Assembly (NCBI RefSeq): GCF_013033355.1
Contig: NZ_WQDY01000009.1
Coordinates: 1 to 64,000, forward strand
Length of the DNA: 64,000 nucleotides
Source: Ruegeria lacuscaerulensis
GTDB lineage: Bacteria > Pseudomonadota > Alphaproteobacteria > Rhodobacterales > Rhodobacteraceae
Direction: 5' to 3'
Each line of letters starts with the position of its first letter. Positions within the stretch are counted from its first letter, which is position 1. The position numbers were made by a program, and so were the translations under genes. Below are positions 19,087 through 28,167 of this stretch, piece by piece. The notes beneath the pieces are model-generated. The model worked only from the letters and a program-made list of their open reading frames with translations, ran no database searches and was not told the DNA's origin.

Positions 19087-19872
19087 ATGTTCAAGAAACT
19101 TGCAATCGGTGCCGCGTTTGCTCTGGCCCTCACCCCTGCTGCGTCCTTCGCGGCAGGCGGCGGCGAGCAGCATATCGAGGACTTCAGCTTTTCATTCGAG
19201 GGGCCGTTTGGCACCTGGGACAAGAACCAGCTTCAACGCGGCCTTCAGGTCTATACCGAAGTCTGTGCGGCTTGCCACGGTCTGCAATATGTACCTCTGC
19301 GTGACCTGGAAGCGTTGGGATATTCGGAAGAAGAAGTCATCGCCTATTCGGCAGAGAATTTCGAAGTATTCGATCCGGAACTGGATGATTTCCGTCCTGC
19401 GATCCCAACCGATCACTTCCCGGCAAACACTGGTGTCGGTGCACCGGACCTGAGCCTTATGGCAAAGGCCCGCGCCGGGTTCCACGGCCCTTACGGCTTG
19501 GGGATTAACCAGTTCTTCAAAGGCATGGGTGGTGCCGAGTACATCGCGTCCCTGCTTGATGGCTATACTGGTGAGGAAAAGGAAGAGGCAGGCACCATTC
19601 TGTACGAGAACAAAGCCTTCCCCGGTGGTTGGATCTCGATGGGGCCGCCGCTGTCCGAGGATCAGGTCGAATTCGCCGATGGCCATCCTGCCACGGTAGA
19701 AGCCATGTCCGAGGACATTGCGGCCTTTCTGATGTGGACGGCTGAGCCCAAGATGATGGAGCGTAAGTACTCTGGCTTTGTCGGCGTGATCTTCCTGTCG
19801 GTTCTGTCGGTGCTGCTGTATCTGGTGAACAAACGTCTGTGGGCCGGTGTCAAAGGCAAGCGTCAGCACTAA
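19087..19872 (+). CDS. petC: Cytochrome c1 of the bc1 complex
   Basis: A 261-residue precursor: signal peptide ([19 protein letters not shown]), covalent haem site CAACHG near residue 57, ligand methionine probably in the downstream DLSLMAKAR or WISMGPPL region, and a C-terminal membrane anchor ([18 protein letters not shown]). It receives electrons from the Rieske protein and passes them to a soluble or membrane cytochrome c. It ends petABC and is followed by a clear terminator. Confidence 0.95.
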   Translation: MFKKLAIGAAFALALTPAASFAAGGGEQHIEDFSFSFEGPFGTWDKNQLQRGLQVYTEVCAACHGLQYVPLRDLEALGYSEEEVIAYSAENFEVFDPELDDFRPAIPTDHFPANTGVGAPDLSLMAKARAGFHGPYGLGINQFFKGMGGAEYIASLLDGYTGEEKEEAGTILYENKAFPGGWISMGPPLSEDQVEFADGHPATVEAMSEDIAAFLMWTAEPKMMERKYSGFVGVIFLSVLSVLLYLVNKRLWAGVKGKRQH

Positions 19873-19893
19873 AGCTTTTGCATTTCTGAAATT

Positions 19894-19930
19894 GAAAACC
19901 CCCGCGCCATCCGGTTGCGGGGGTTTCTTG
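19894..19930 (+). terminator. petABC terminator
   Basis: AAACCCCCGC pairs with GCGGGGGTTT around a short loop, followed by a T-containing tail. It lies 22 nt after the petC stop. Confidence 0.85.
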
Positions 19931-19944
19931 TTTCTGGCGGGATA

Positions 19945-19976
19945 AAGGGGCCAGCCCCTTCTTGGCCTACGGCCAA
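19945..19976 (-). terminator. Tandem hairpins downstream of mtaB
   Basis: Two adjacent perfect hairpins, AAGGGG-CCAG-CCCCTT and TTGGCC-TAC-GGCCAA, sit between the convergent petC and mtaB genes. There is no obvious T run, so termination of the leftward dapF-mtaB transcript is inferred. Confidence 0.45.
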
Positions 19977-20014
19977 TTCAACCCCGAGATGTTTTTAGCC
20001 AGATGAAGGACGGA

Positions 20015-21271
20015 TCAGGCTTTGAGTTGGCTGTCCGTGTAATCGGTGATCGAGGCGGTTACGATCTGACCTTCGGGTTGGGGCGTATCGAAAGTGACTT
20101 CGGTGAACTGTTCCGTGCGGCCCATATGTGGGTTTTCCATCAGGATGTGATGGGTTTTGCCCAATTGTGCGGTCAGGTGTTTCGCGACCTGAGCGTCTCC
20201 GGCAGCGCGCAGGCGCGCGGCGCGGGCTTTGATGATGGTGCCGTTGATCTGCTGCGGGATGCGGGCCGCGGGCGTTCCTTCGCGTTTGGAGTAGGGGAAG
20301 ACATGCAGCCAGGTCAGGTCACAATCCGTGACCAGTTTCAGCGAGTTTTCGAAATGGGTGTCTGTTTCGGTGGGGAAGCCTGCGATGATATCCGCGCCAA
20401 AGGTCATGTCTGGACGCAGTTTGCGGGCCTCTTCGGTGAAGCGGATGGCGTCGTCGCGCAGGTGGCGGCGTTTCATCCGTTTCAGGATCAGGTCATCGCC
20501 ATGCTGCAGCGACAGGTGCAGGTGGGGCATAAGGCGCGGTTCGGTCGCGATGGCCTGCATCAGGTTTTCATCCACCTCGATCGAGTCGATCGAACTGATC
20601 CGCAGGCGCGGCAGGTCCGGCACCAGCTTGAGGATGCGCATCACCAGATCGCCCAGCTTGGGCTGTGCGGGCAGATCGGCGCCCCACGAGGTCAGGTCGA
20701 CACCTGTAAGCACAACCTCGTTATAGCCCCGGTCCACCAGCCGCTTGATCTGATCCAACACGACGCCCGCAGGGACGCTGCGCGAGTTGCCACGCCCGTA
20801 TGGAATGATGCAGAAAGTGCAGCGGTGATCACAGCCGTTCTGGACCTGCACATAGGCGCGGGATCGGGTGCCGAAGCCATCGATCAGGTGACCTGCGGTC
20901 TCGGTCACGGACATGATGTCATCGACCTGTACCGCCTCTGTCTGACCGATGAAATCGGCGGCCATGCCTTTCCAGGTGTCGGGTTGCATTTTTTCGGTAT
21001 TGCCGATGACCGCGTCGACCTCGTCCATTTTGGCAAAGGTTTCGGGTTCGGTCTGAGCAGCGCAGCCGGTCACGATCAGGCGGGCATCGGGGTTCTCGCG
21101 ACGCAGCTTGCGGATTTCCTGCCGGGCTTTACGCACGGCCTCGGCCGTCACGGCGCAGGTGTTCACCACCACGGCGTTCGACAGACCAGCCTGTTGCGAC
21201 AGTTCTTTCATCGCCTCGGTCTCGTAGGCGTTCAGGCGGCAGCCCAGAGTGGTGAATTTGGGCGCGCTCAT
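20015..21271 (-). CDS. mtaB: tRNA t6A37 methylthiotransferase MtaB
   Basis: A 418-residue radical-SAM methylthiotransferase that converts t6A37 to ms2t6A37 in ANN-reading tRNAs. The N-terminal UPF0004 domain carries cluster cysteines (TLGCRLNAYE, VNTCAV, VTGCAAQ); the radical SAM CxxxCxxC is in CDHRCTFCIIPYGRG; a TRAM-like C-terminus follows. MtaB rather than MiaB is favoured by the CRLN and GRGNSRS forms. The start overlaps the dapF stop by 4 nt, so the two are co-translated. It lies close to tRNA-Lys(TTT), one of its expected substrates, possibly by chance. Confidence 0.92.
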   Translation of the reverse strand: MSAPKFTTLGCRLNAYETEAMKELSQQAGLSNAVVVNTCAVTAEAVRKARQEIRKLRRENPDARLIVTGCAAQTEPETFAKMDEVDAVIGNTEKMQPDTWKGMAADFIGQTEAVQVDDIMSVTETAGHLIDGFGTRSRAYVQVQNGCDHRCTFCIIPYGRGNSRSVPAGVVLDQIKRLVDRGYNEVVLTGVDLTSWGADLPAQPKLGDLVMRILKLVPDLPRLRISSIDSIEVDENLMQAIATEPRLMPHLHLSLQHGDDLILKRMKRRHLRDDAIRFTEEARKLRPDMTFGADIIAGFPTETDTHFENSLKLVTDCDLTWLHVFPYSKREGTPAARIPQQINGTIIKARAARLRAAGDAQVAKHLTAQLGKTHHILMENPHMGRTEQFTEVTFDTPQPEGQIVTASITDYTDSQLKA

Positions 21272-22110
21272 CCCAGCGACCTCAGGAATTCAGGGGTCAG
21301 AGTGCCCGAGAAGACATGGACCGTGGGGCCGGTCATCCAGACGCCGTCGTCGCGCCAGTCGATCCAGATCGTGCCGCCATCCAGTTCGATCTGCACCTTG
21401 CGCCCGGTCAGGCCGCGCCGGGCCGCCGCCACCGCCGTGGCACACGAAGACGAGCCCGAGGCCAGCGTAATGCCCACGCCACGCTCCCACACGCGCATAC
21501 GGATGTGATCGGGGCCGATGATCTGCGCCACCTGAACGTTCGTGCGTTCAGGGTAGAGCGGATGGTATTCGTAGCGCGATCCGAACTCCTCCAGTGGGAT
21601 GGCCTCGGCATCGTCCACAAAGAATGTGCAGTGCGGATTGCCCATTCCGGTTGCCGAGGGAACGCCTTCGATAGGCAGTTCCAGCGTATCAACCTCTTCA
21701 GCCAGCGGAATCTCGTGCCACTCCAGCTGCGGTGGGCCCATGTTGATCGAGGTCAGCCCGTCGCCCGCGTCGCGCGCATAAAGCGTGCCGCGTTCCGTCG
21801 TCAGGGTCAGCTCGGGCTTGCCGGTTTCCTCCATCAGGAAGCGGGCGATGCAGCGCGTGGCATTGCCGCACGCGGCCGAAGTCGACCCGTCCGCGTTGTA
21901 GAACACCAGATGCGCATCCGATTCGCCGTTTTCGATTACTGCCAACTGATCAAAGCCGACGCCAAACTGACGGTGCCCGATTCCCTTTGCCAGGGCGGGT
22001 GTTAGGTCAATGCTTTGCGCACGCGCATCCACAATGACAAAGTCATTGCCTAGCCCGTGCATCTTCATGAAGGGCAAACCCGAGGTCAGTATTCGTTGCA
22101 TGGCGGGCAT
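21268..22110 (-). CDS. dapF: Diaminopimelate epimerase
   Basis: About 280 residues. It interconverts LL- and meso-diaminopimelate for lysine and peptidoglycan synthesis. The two catalytic cysteines are in AACGNATRC and SGSSSCATAV; KMHGLGNDFVIVDAR is the N-terminal signature. I chose ATG at 22110 (AAAGGCAGGG upstream); an ATG at 22101 or 22137 is possible. Overlaps mtaB by 4 nt. Confidence 0.94.
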   Translation of the reverse strand: MPAMQRILTSGLPFMKMHGLGNDFVIVDARAQSIDLTPALAKGIGHRQFGVGFDQLAVIENGESDAHLVFYNADGSTSAACGNATRCIARFLMEETGKPELTLTTERGTLYARDAGDGLTSINMGPPQLEWHEIPLAEEVDTLELPIEGVPSATGMGNPHCTFFVDDAEAIPLEEFGSRYEYHPLYPERTNVQVAQIIGPDHIRMRVWERGVGITLASGSSSCATAVAAARRGLTGRKVQIELDGGTIWIDWRDDGVWMTGPTVHVFSGTLTPEFLRSLG

Positions 22111-22166
22111 ATAACCCTGCCTTTGAAATGAATCCACCCTATCGCGAAGATTCCTGAAAAAAGGGG

Positions 22167-22195
22167 TTGACCCCCCAGCGTCCCCTGCCTAATTA
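22167..22195 (+). promoter_or_regulatory. Sigma-70-type promoter for the tRNA-Lys transcript
   Basis: TTGACC (-35) and TAATTA (-10) are separated by exactly 17 nt, followed by a GC-rich discriminator. The site points at the tRNA 127 nt downstream and away from dapF. Confidence 0.65.
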
Positions 22196-22321
22196 GGCCG
22201 CCTATCGGATCGCCGGAAAGTAAGTAATTACAGGCGAAACGAGGCGTGAAATAAGGACTTGCACCCAATCGGGAAAATGCCTTAGAGAGCGCCACGGATC
22301 GAAAGATCCTAACAAAAGAGT

Positions 22322-22397
22322 GGGCCGTTAGCTCAGTTGGTAGAGCAACTGACTTTTAATCAGTGGGTCGCAGGTTCGAATCCTGCACGGCTCACCA
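22322..22397 (+). tRNA. tRNA-Lys (anticodon TTT)
   Basis: A 76-nt cloverleaf: acceptor arms GGGCCGT and ACGGCTC (one G-U pair), D arm GCTC-AGTTGGTA-GAGC, anticodon loop CTTTTAA with TTT, T arm GCAGG-TTCGAAT-CCTGC, discriminator A, and encoded CCA. It decodes AAA and AAG. Confidence 0.97.
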
Positions 22398-22955
22398 CTT
22401 TTTCGAATAAACACAAGCTGTTGATTGGTGCACAAAGGTGGCCATACGTTCTCACTTGGTTTCCGAAAGCAATACGGAAGCATAGTGACACCAATTAAAC
22501 TGTACCCAAGGAACCACAGCGAGAACGCCTTAGCAAAGGGCCTAGATTTCGAACTCTTCAAGGATCACCGCTTTGCCGGAAAAGCGATATCCTTTTGGGA
22601 AAGGACCTCAGACACGAGAGCGACGCGGCCCGGCAAAGGCCGAAGCTAAGGTATGGGTAGTCCATATCGCTTTCACTCGGCAGCGGAAGCTTGGAAACTA
22701 TCGGGCCTATGGGTAGGCGCTTAGATGGAATAACTCGATTTTCGTACCCGTCTTGCGACAAACGACGGCCGAGTTGCGAGAGAAATGCAAATGTGCCAAG
22801 TTTTCCGAGTAAGGTTTTACCGACAACGAAGCTACGTTCTTTAGCGGGAACGACAGACCAGCCAATGGTCAAAAAGCTTTAGGTGTCTGTTAGCGAAGCA
22901 AGACGGCAGTTTTGAAACTTCGGATTGTTACTCTGTTTTAGACTGGAATTCCATT
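22398..22955. other. 560-nt stretch after tRNA-Lys without a called gene
   Basis: Several short frames occur on both strands, none protein-like. No copy of the tRNA 3' end was found downstream, so an integrated element cannot be demonstrated. The stretch probably contains the promoter of the ATP-grasp gene. Confidence 0.5.
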
Positions 22956-24023
22956 GTGTTAAAAGAATTCGCCAAGCAAGTACTGCAGATTTCTCCGAAG
23001 ATACCGCTTTTTATCCTCGATCGGCTAATTAAAGAATCGCAGCCAACCGACAAACGCGCAAAAGTCGTATTTTCGGCCCTGACAAAGGCTGGGCCACTCG
23101 CCAACGGAAAGGTTTCGGCATTCGAGTTCCTTCCGACGTTCTGTGACACTTTGCGAAGGAATGGGTTCGCAACCGAATGGGCGTCGAATGTTGCTGAATT
23201 GGATGCGTCTCTGAGCGATGAAGTGCCGGTTTTTCTGGTCCACCTATTTGGTGAAGACCATAGTGATATTTTCAGTGCGAAGGTGCTGGATCTCGAAAAG
23301 AAAGCCATCGCGACATTCAATACCGCCGAGGCTGGTCAGTTGTTGGCGGACAAGCTGGCGTCGCACAAGGCATTTGTGGATGCTGGTATCCCGGTTCCGA
23401 CGCTCAGGGAAACCGGGGGCTTCGTCAGAAGTCGTTTCGGGACGGCCTTACCGACCGAGATTCAAGAGGGAACCGATGCATTACCTGCTGAGGATGAACG
23501 GCGGATATTCACTGACTTCATTGACACGCGGATCGAGTACGACGGCCGACTGTTCTACACGACCGTCAGAATTGTTTGCATCGACGACACGATCCTTCAT
23601 TCATATCCAAGGGCCCGCGACGCGAAGGAAGAGAACCCTAGTGTGCATGCCAAAGATACTCCCCTTGAACCCGCTTTGGTCGAATACCTGAACGACGTTC
23701 TGGTCGTCCCAAATGCTGAGGCATTCGAAGGCATAGCGCGGAACCTACACCATGTTCTTGGCCACGGTTTTTTCGCGCATGACTTGGTAATCGATAACGT
23801 TTCAGGTGAAATCTTTGTTTGCGAAGGTGGATTTAAGTTCGACGACCCTTCCTACTGGCGGCATATGAAGCGCATTTCCTCTGATTTACCCAGTCAAGCT
23901 GTCCTGTTTCCAATTCAAAGCTTTGCAAAACATTCGTCGGAAACATTTTGTCGACGCTGCCTGTCCATTCTTGAAGAAACTCAGGTCAAAGCGGCGTCGG
24001 CAGCAGGCCTAGGGTCCAATTGA
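22956..24023 (+). CDS. ATP-grasp-fold protein of unknown function
   Basis: A 355-residue soluble protein starting at GTG. Its central and C-terminal parts look like an ATP-grasp domain: KLASHKAFVDAGIPVPTLRE (the usual entry helix), TDFIDTRIEYDGRLFYTTVRIVCI, and GHGFFAHDLVIDNVSGEIFVCEGGFKFDD, where late Asp and Glu would bind Mg-ATP. ATP-grasp enzymes ligate a carboxylate to an amine or thiol through an acyl phosphate. The N-terminal 120 residues are not recognised. It is an orphan beside tRNA-Lys and upstream of the polysaccharide locus. The family is inferred from pattern, not search. Confidence 0.65.
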   Translation: MLKEFAKQVLQISPKIPLFILDRLIKESQPTDKRAKVVFSALTKAGPLANGKVSAFEFLPTFCDTLRRNGFATEWASNVAELDASLSDEVPVFLVHLFGEDHSDIFSAKVLDLEKKAIATFNTAEAGQLLADKLASHKAFVDAGIPVPTLRETGGFVRSRFGTALPTEIQEGTDALPAEDERRIFTDFIDTRIEYDGRLFYTTVRIVCIDDTILHSYPRARDAKEENPSVHAKDTPLEPALVEYLNDVLVVPNAEAFEGIARNLHHVLGHGFFAHDLVIDNVSGEIFVCEGGFKFDDPSYWRHMKRISSDLPSQAVLFPIQSFAKHSSETFCRRCLSILEETQVKAASAAGLGSN

Positions 24024-24283
24024 CAGAGCAGACAGACGCGGAGCGCACCGAGCCATTGATCACGAGGCGAGTGACGCATGGTTCGGATGGTTTTGAGCAA
24101 GCACACCACAAATCCGGCGGTACTTTTGACTATTCTTTGGACAATCCTTTGGAATGCGCCGTCTTCAATCATCCACTGAATGCTCAGATAAATCGAATCG
24201 TTTATGTGAATCACGATTCCAGTTTATCCTTTGATCAAGTGCTTGTGAGCAAAGCGCGTTGGTTTGCGCAAGGCCCAGTCTGA
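24020..24283 (+). CDS. Possible small hypothetical protein
   Basis: An 87-residue frame starting at TTG that overlaps the ATP-grasp stop by 4 nt (TTGA). No family is recognised and no domain is visible. The overlap suggests coupling, but the composition is weakly protein-like and the frame may be chance. Confidence 0.25.
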   Translation: MTEQTDAERTEPLITRRVTHGSDGFEQAHHKSGGTFDYSLDNPLECAVFNHPLNAQINRIVYVNHDSSLSFDQVLVSKARWFAQGPV

Positions 24284-24353
24284 CTAAAGTCTGCCACTTG
24301 CTATCCACTGGCGCAAAGATCGAACTGTTAGTTGTTTTATTGGTTGTATGTAA

Positions 24354-25658
24354 ATGATCATTGTCGATACCCTTCTCAAGAACCGTGCTGCCGAGAATAA
24401 CCCAGTCCGGATCGGTGTATTTGGCGCCGGGTTCATGGGGCGCGGTCTGGTCAATCAGGTTGTGCGATATACCCCCGGAATGCATGTCGGCGTCTTGTGT
24501 AACCGCACTGTTTCCGCCGCGCGGAAGGCATTGCTGGATGCCGGCGTTCCCCCCAGTGATATCGTCGAAGCTGAAACTGTCGCTGCCGCTGACATAGCTG
24601 TCGAACAGGGCAAGTTCGTGATCACCGCAGACCCTTTGGTGGCCTGTGCGATGTCACAGGTCGATGTGTTGATCGAAGCAACTGGCCATGTGGAATACGG
24701 CGCTCGGGTCACGACAGCTGCTATTGAGAACAGCAAACACATGGTTCTGATGAATGCCGAGTTGGACAGCACGGTCGGGCCTCTGCTTAAGCAAATGGCA
24801 GATCAGGCGGGCGTTATTCTGACCGGATGTGATGGCGATCAGCCGGGCGTGCAGATCAACCTGCTGCGATTTGTTGAAAGCATCGGTCTGATCCCTCGGG
24901 TTTGCGGCAACATCAAGGGCTTGCAGGATCGTTACCGCAATCCGACCACGCAGGAGGGTTTCGCCAAGCAATGGGGGCAAACCCCGCACATGGTCACCTC
25001 GTTCGCGGATGGCACCAAGATCAGCTTCGAGCAGGCAATTGTGGCCAATGCGACCGGGTTCAAAGTGGCCCAACGCGGTATGATCGGGATTGAGCACAAA
25101 GGTCATGTGGACGAGTTGACCGGGGCCTATGATCTTGACCAGATCCGCGCATTGGGCGGGATCGTTGAGTATGTGGTCGGTAGTCAGCCCAGCCCCGGCG
25201 TGTACGTCTTTGCCGAGGCGCAGGACGATATGCAGCGCCACTATCTGAACTATGGCAAACTGGGGCAGAACGACCTTTACAGCTTTTATGTGCCTTACCA
25301 CCTGACGATTTTTGAGGTACCGTTGTCCGCCGCGCGTGTGGCTTTGGCCCAGGATACCGTGATTGCGCCTATCGCCGGTCCGGTCGTGGATGTAATCACC
25401 TGTGCCAAGACCGACCTGAAAGCCGGGGCCAAACTGGATGGTCTGGGCGGATACATGACCTATGGCATGTGCGAAAACTATGACGTGGTGCGGTCGCAGA
25501 ACCTGCTACCGATTGGTCTGGCCGAGAACGCAACGCTAAAGCGCGATATCTCGAAAGATGCCGTCCTGACATATGACGATGTCGATCTGCCAACCGATAG
25601 CCTCACGGTCAAACTGCGCCAGCAACAAGACGAAATGTTCCCTGTTACCAGTCCTTAA
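24354..25658 (+). CDS. NAD(P)-dependent oxidoreductase with SAF-type C-terminus
   Basis: A 434-residue protein of the homoserine-dehydrogenase-like/SAF group. A Rossmann site (VRIGVFGAGFMGRGLVNQV) is near residue 18, followed by DVLIEATGHVEYGA and a C-terminal region with LSAARVALAQDTVIAP and YDVVRSQNLLPIGLAENA that resembles the SAF fold. True homoserine dehydrogenase is unlikely because the catalytic segment differs. It opens a same-strand run with an epimerase, UDP-glucose dehydrogenase and an RmlC-like enzyme, which points to a nucleotide-sugar or branched-sugar pathway. The reaction is unknown. Confidence 0.7.
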   Translation: MIIVDTLLKNRAAENNPVRIGVFGAGFMGRGLVNQVVRYTPGMHVGVLCNRTVSAARKALLDAGVPPSDIVEAETVAAADIAVEQGKFVITADPLVACAMSQVDVLIEATGHVEYGARVTTAAIENSKHMVLMNAELDSTVGPLLKQMADQAGVILTGCDGDQPGVQINLLRFVESIGLIPRVCGNIKGLQDRYRNPTTQEGFAKQWGQTPHMVTSFADGTKISFEQAIVANATGFKVAQRGMIGIEHKGHVDELTGAYDLDQIRALGGIVEYVVGSQPSPGVYVFAEAQDDMQRHYLNYGKLGQNDLYSFYVPYHLTIFEVPLSAARVALAQDTVIAPIAGPVVDVITCAKTDLKAGAKLDGLGGYMTYGMCENYDVVRSQNLLPIGLAENATLKRDISKDAVLTYDDVDLPTDSLTVKLRQQQDEMFPVTSP

Positions 25659-25677
25659 CTTTAAAGAGAAAACTCTC

Positions 25678-26787
25678 GTGAAAACTGCTCAAGATGTTGT
25701 TTCTGCTGATTTAGACTATATCGCCCGCAAGATTGGGCCCGAGTTTCAAGCCATGTCGGGTCAAAACCTTCTGATCCTCGGAGGCGCAGGGTTTCTGGGA
25801 TTTTACCTTGTCCAATCCGTCCTGCATTGGAACAAGCTGTCCGGCCAAAAGCCGATCTCGTTGACCGTTTTCGACAATTATATCCGGGGCGTTCCCGATT
25901 GGCTGAAAGCGATCGAAGGTGATGCCAACCTGACCTTGGCCACGCATGACATCACGAACCCCCTGCCGGATGATATGGGCGATTATGACTATATCATCCA
26001 CGCGGCCTCGATCGCGTCACCGATCTACTATCGCCAACACCCGCTCGAGACGATGGACGCGAATGTCGGTGGCCTGAGGTATATGTTGGAATATGCTTTG
26101 AAACAGGCTCAAAAGGGCAACCCGATCAAAGGGTTCCTGTTCTACTCGACCTCCGAGATTTACGGCGATCCGACCCCCGAAAACATTCCCACACCCGAGA
26201 CGTATCGGGGCAATGTGTCCTGCACTGGCCCACGCGCCTGTTACGACGAATCCAAGCGGTATGGAGAAACGCTGTGCGTCGTGTTCGCGCAACAGCACGA
26301 CCTGCCGATCACGATCGCGCGGCCCTTCAACAATTATGGGCCGGGGCTTAAGATCTCGGACCGGCGGGTTTTGCCGGATTTCGCCCGCGATATCTTTGCG
26401 GGGCGCGATATCGTAATGCTCAGCGATGGCGCACCAACCCGGACGTTTTGCTACGTCGCCGATGCGGTCTGTGGCTATTACAAGATCATGCTGAACGGAA
26501 AACCGGGTGAGGCCTATAATATCGGGATCGAAGAACCTGAGATTTCGATGGCCAATCTGGCCGAGCGTGTCACCGCGATTGCCAAGGATGAATTCGGGTA
26601 TTCCGGCAAGGTCGTGTTTCAGGTCTCGGACGACAAGGACTATCTGGTCGACAACCCAAACCGCAGGTGTCCGGTGATCGCCAAGGCCCGCGCCGAAATC
26701 GGATATGATCCCGAGATCGGCGTGGATGAGGGCCTGCGGCGTGCGCTGCTGTGGTACAGCGACAATCAAGAGTCAGAGGATAAGTGA
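25678..26787 (+). CDS. UDP-glucuronate decarboxylase-like NAD-dependent epimerase
   Basis: A 369-residue extended SDR. NAD loop LLILGGAGFLGFYLV, serine in YSTSEIYGDPTP, the Y-x3-K pair in ACYDESKRYGE, and the UXS-like RVLPDFARDIFAGRDI. Together with the adjacent UDP-glucose dehydrogenase it could give UDP-glucuronate and then UDP-xylose or a related sugar. I chose GTG at 25678 with AAAGAGAAA upstream, 19 nt after the oxidoreductase. The next gene begins inside its stop codon. It differs clearly from the island UXS-like gene at 7440, so it is not a recent duplicate. Confidence 0.8.
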   Translation: MKTAQDVVSADLDYIARKIGPEFQAMSGQNLLILGGAGFLGFYLVQSVLHWNKLSGQKPISLTVFDNYIRGVPDWLKAIEGDANLTLATHDITNPLPDDMGDYDYIIHAASIASPIYYRQHPLETMDANVGGLRYMLEYALKQAQKGNPIKGFLFYSTSEIYGDPTPENIPTPETYRGNVSCTGPRACYDESKRYGETLCVVFAQQHDLPITIARPFNNYGPGLKISDRRVLPDFARDIFAGRDIVMLSDGAPTRTFCYVADAVCGYYKIMLNGKPGEAYNIGIEEPEISMANLAERVTAIAKDEFGYSGKVVFQVSDDKDYLVDNPNRRCPVIAKARAEIGYDPEIGVDEGLRRALLWYSDNQESEDK

Positions 26788-28136
26788 TGCGCGTCTCGGT
26801 TATCGGAACAGGGTATGTTGGGCTGGTTTCAGGCGCTTGTCTTGCGGGTAAAGGGCACGATGTGGTTTGCGTGGACACGGTTCAGCAAAAAATCGACCAG
26901 ATCAACGCCTGTACCCCGCCCATACACGAAGACGGACTGGCCGAGCTGTTGCGCGAAACTGTTGGCAAGACCCTGCGCGGAACAACAGACCTGCGCGAAG
27001 CGGTGCTCAACTCAGACATTTCACTGATCGCGGTTGGAACGCCGTTCGACGGCAGTGAAATTGACCTCAAATACATCCGCGACGTGTCCCGTCAGATTGG
27101 CGAGGTGTTAAAAGACAAAGACGCCTACCATGTCGTGGTGGTCAAAAGCACGGTGGTGCCCGGCACGACGGATACGGTGGTCACGCCCATTCTTGAGGAA
27201 GCCTCTGGCAAAAAAGCAGGCCAGGATTTCGGCACCGGTATGAACCCCGAGTTTCTGAAAGAGGGTGAAGCGATTGCCGATTTCATGCATCCCGACCGGA
27301 TCGTGATCGGCGGCAATGACAGTCGCGCAATCGCCGTGATGGATGAGCTTTATTCGGTTTTCCCCGGCGTCGACATTGTGCGGACAAACCCGGCGACAGC
27401 GGAAATGATCAAATATACAGCCAACTCTTTGTTGGCGACGTTGATTTCCTTCTCGAATGAAATCGGAAATCTCTGTGCCAAGGTCGGTGTCGACGTTGTC
27501 GAAGCGATGGAGGGGATGCATCTGGACAAGCGGTTCACGCCGATCCTGCCGGACAACGCGGAAAGGGTCTGGCCGGGGTTCATAACCTATCTGGCGGCGG
27601 GTTGCGGCTTTGGCGGAAGTTGCTTTCCAAAGGATGTAAAAGCGTTGATTGCCTATGGCGAAAACGCAGGTGCACCCATGCCTCTGCTGAACGCGGTAAT
27701 CCAGACGAACACCAAACAGCCGCATCAGATGATGGACCGGCTCAGATCGCATATCCCGGCTTTGGCCGGGCGGCACGTCACTGTTCTGGGCGTAGCCTTC
27801 AAGCCGGGTACGGATGATATCCGCGAAAGCCCTGCTTTGACCATTATCAGCGAGTTGTTGGCAGATAAGGCTGTTGTGACCGCTTATGATCCAATTGCCC
27901 GGCATGAGGCCGAAGCACTGTTCGGGGACAGGATTACCTATGAGGACGATCTGAAACAGGCTCTAAATGGGGCAGATGCAGTCATGATCGTCACGCGTTG
28001 GCCCGAGTTTTCCGAGCTTCCCATGCTGTTGAACGGTCAAACGGTACAGCCTTTGGTGATCGACGGGCGCCGGATGATACCCAAGGACAGCGTTTCTCGG
28101 TACGAAGGTATCGGTCTGCAGCCTGCGGTGTCCTAA
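26787..28136 (+). CDS. UDP-glucose 6-dehydrogenase
   Basis: A 449-residue enzyme that oxidises UDP-glucose to UDP-glucuronate with two NAD+. Motifs: VSVIGTGYVGLVSGACLAG (NAD loop), STVVPGTTD, NPEFLKEGEAI, and the catalytic cysteine in GCGFGGSCFPKD. The C-terminal domain carries GVAFKPGTDDIRESPA. The ATG at 26787 shares its A with the preceding stop (TGATG); a GTG at 26784 adds one residue. Its product is the likely acidic-sugar donor of the exopolysaccharide. Confidence 0.92.
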   Translation: MRVSVIGTGYVGLVSGACLAGKGHDVVCVDTVQQKIDQINACTPPIHEDGLAELLRETVGKTLRGTTDLREAVLNSDISLIAVGTPFDGSEIDLKYIRDVSRQIGEVLKDKDAYHVVVVKSTVVPGTTDTVVTPILEEASGKKAGQDFGTGMNPEFLKEGEAIADFMHPDRIVIGGNDSRAIAVMDELYSVFPGVDIVRTNPATAEMIKYTANSLLATLISFSNEIGNLCAKVGVDVVEAMEGMHLDKRFTPILPDNAERVWPGFITYLAAGCGFGGSCFPKDVKALIAYGENAGAPMPLLNAVIQTNTKQPHQMMDRLRSHIPALAGRHVTVLGVAFKPGTDDIRESPALTIISELLADKAVVTAYDPIARHEAEALFGDRITYEDDLKQALNGADAVMIVTRWPEFSELPMLLNGQTVQPLVIDGRRMIPKDSVSRYEGIGLQPAVS

Positions 28137-28167
28137 CCAACGGCAGTGGAAGGGAAAGGGGACAACG

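Noticed and set aside
20003..21508. 501-residue plus-strand frame across mtaB and dapF
   Set aside because: It lies antisense to two well-supported genes and is rich in Gly, Asp and His in a way typical of shadows in GC-rich DNA.
22322..24353. Genomic island integrated at tRNA-Lys
   Set aside because: No integrase and no repeat of the tRNA 3' end were found downstream.
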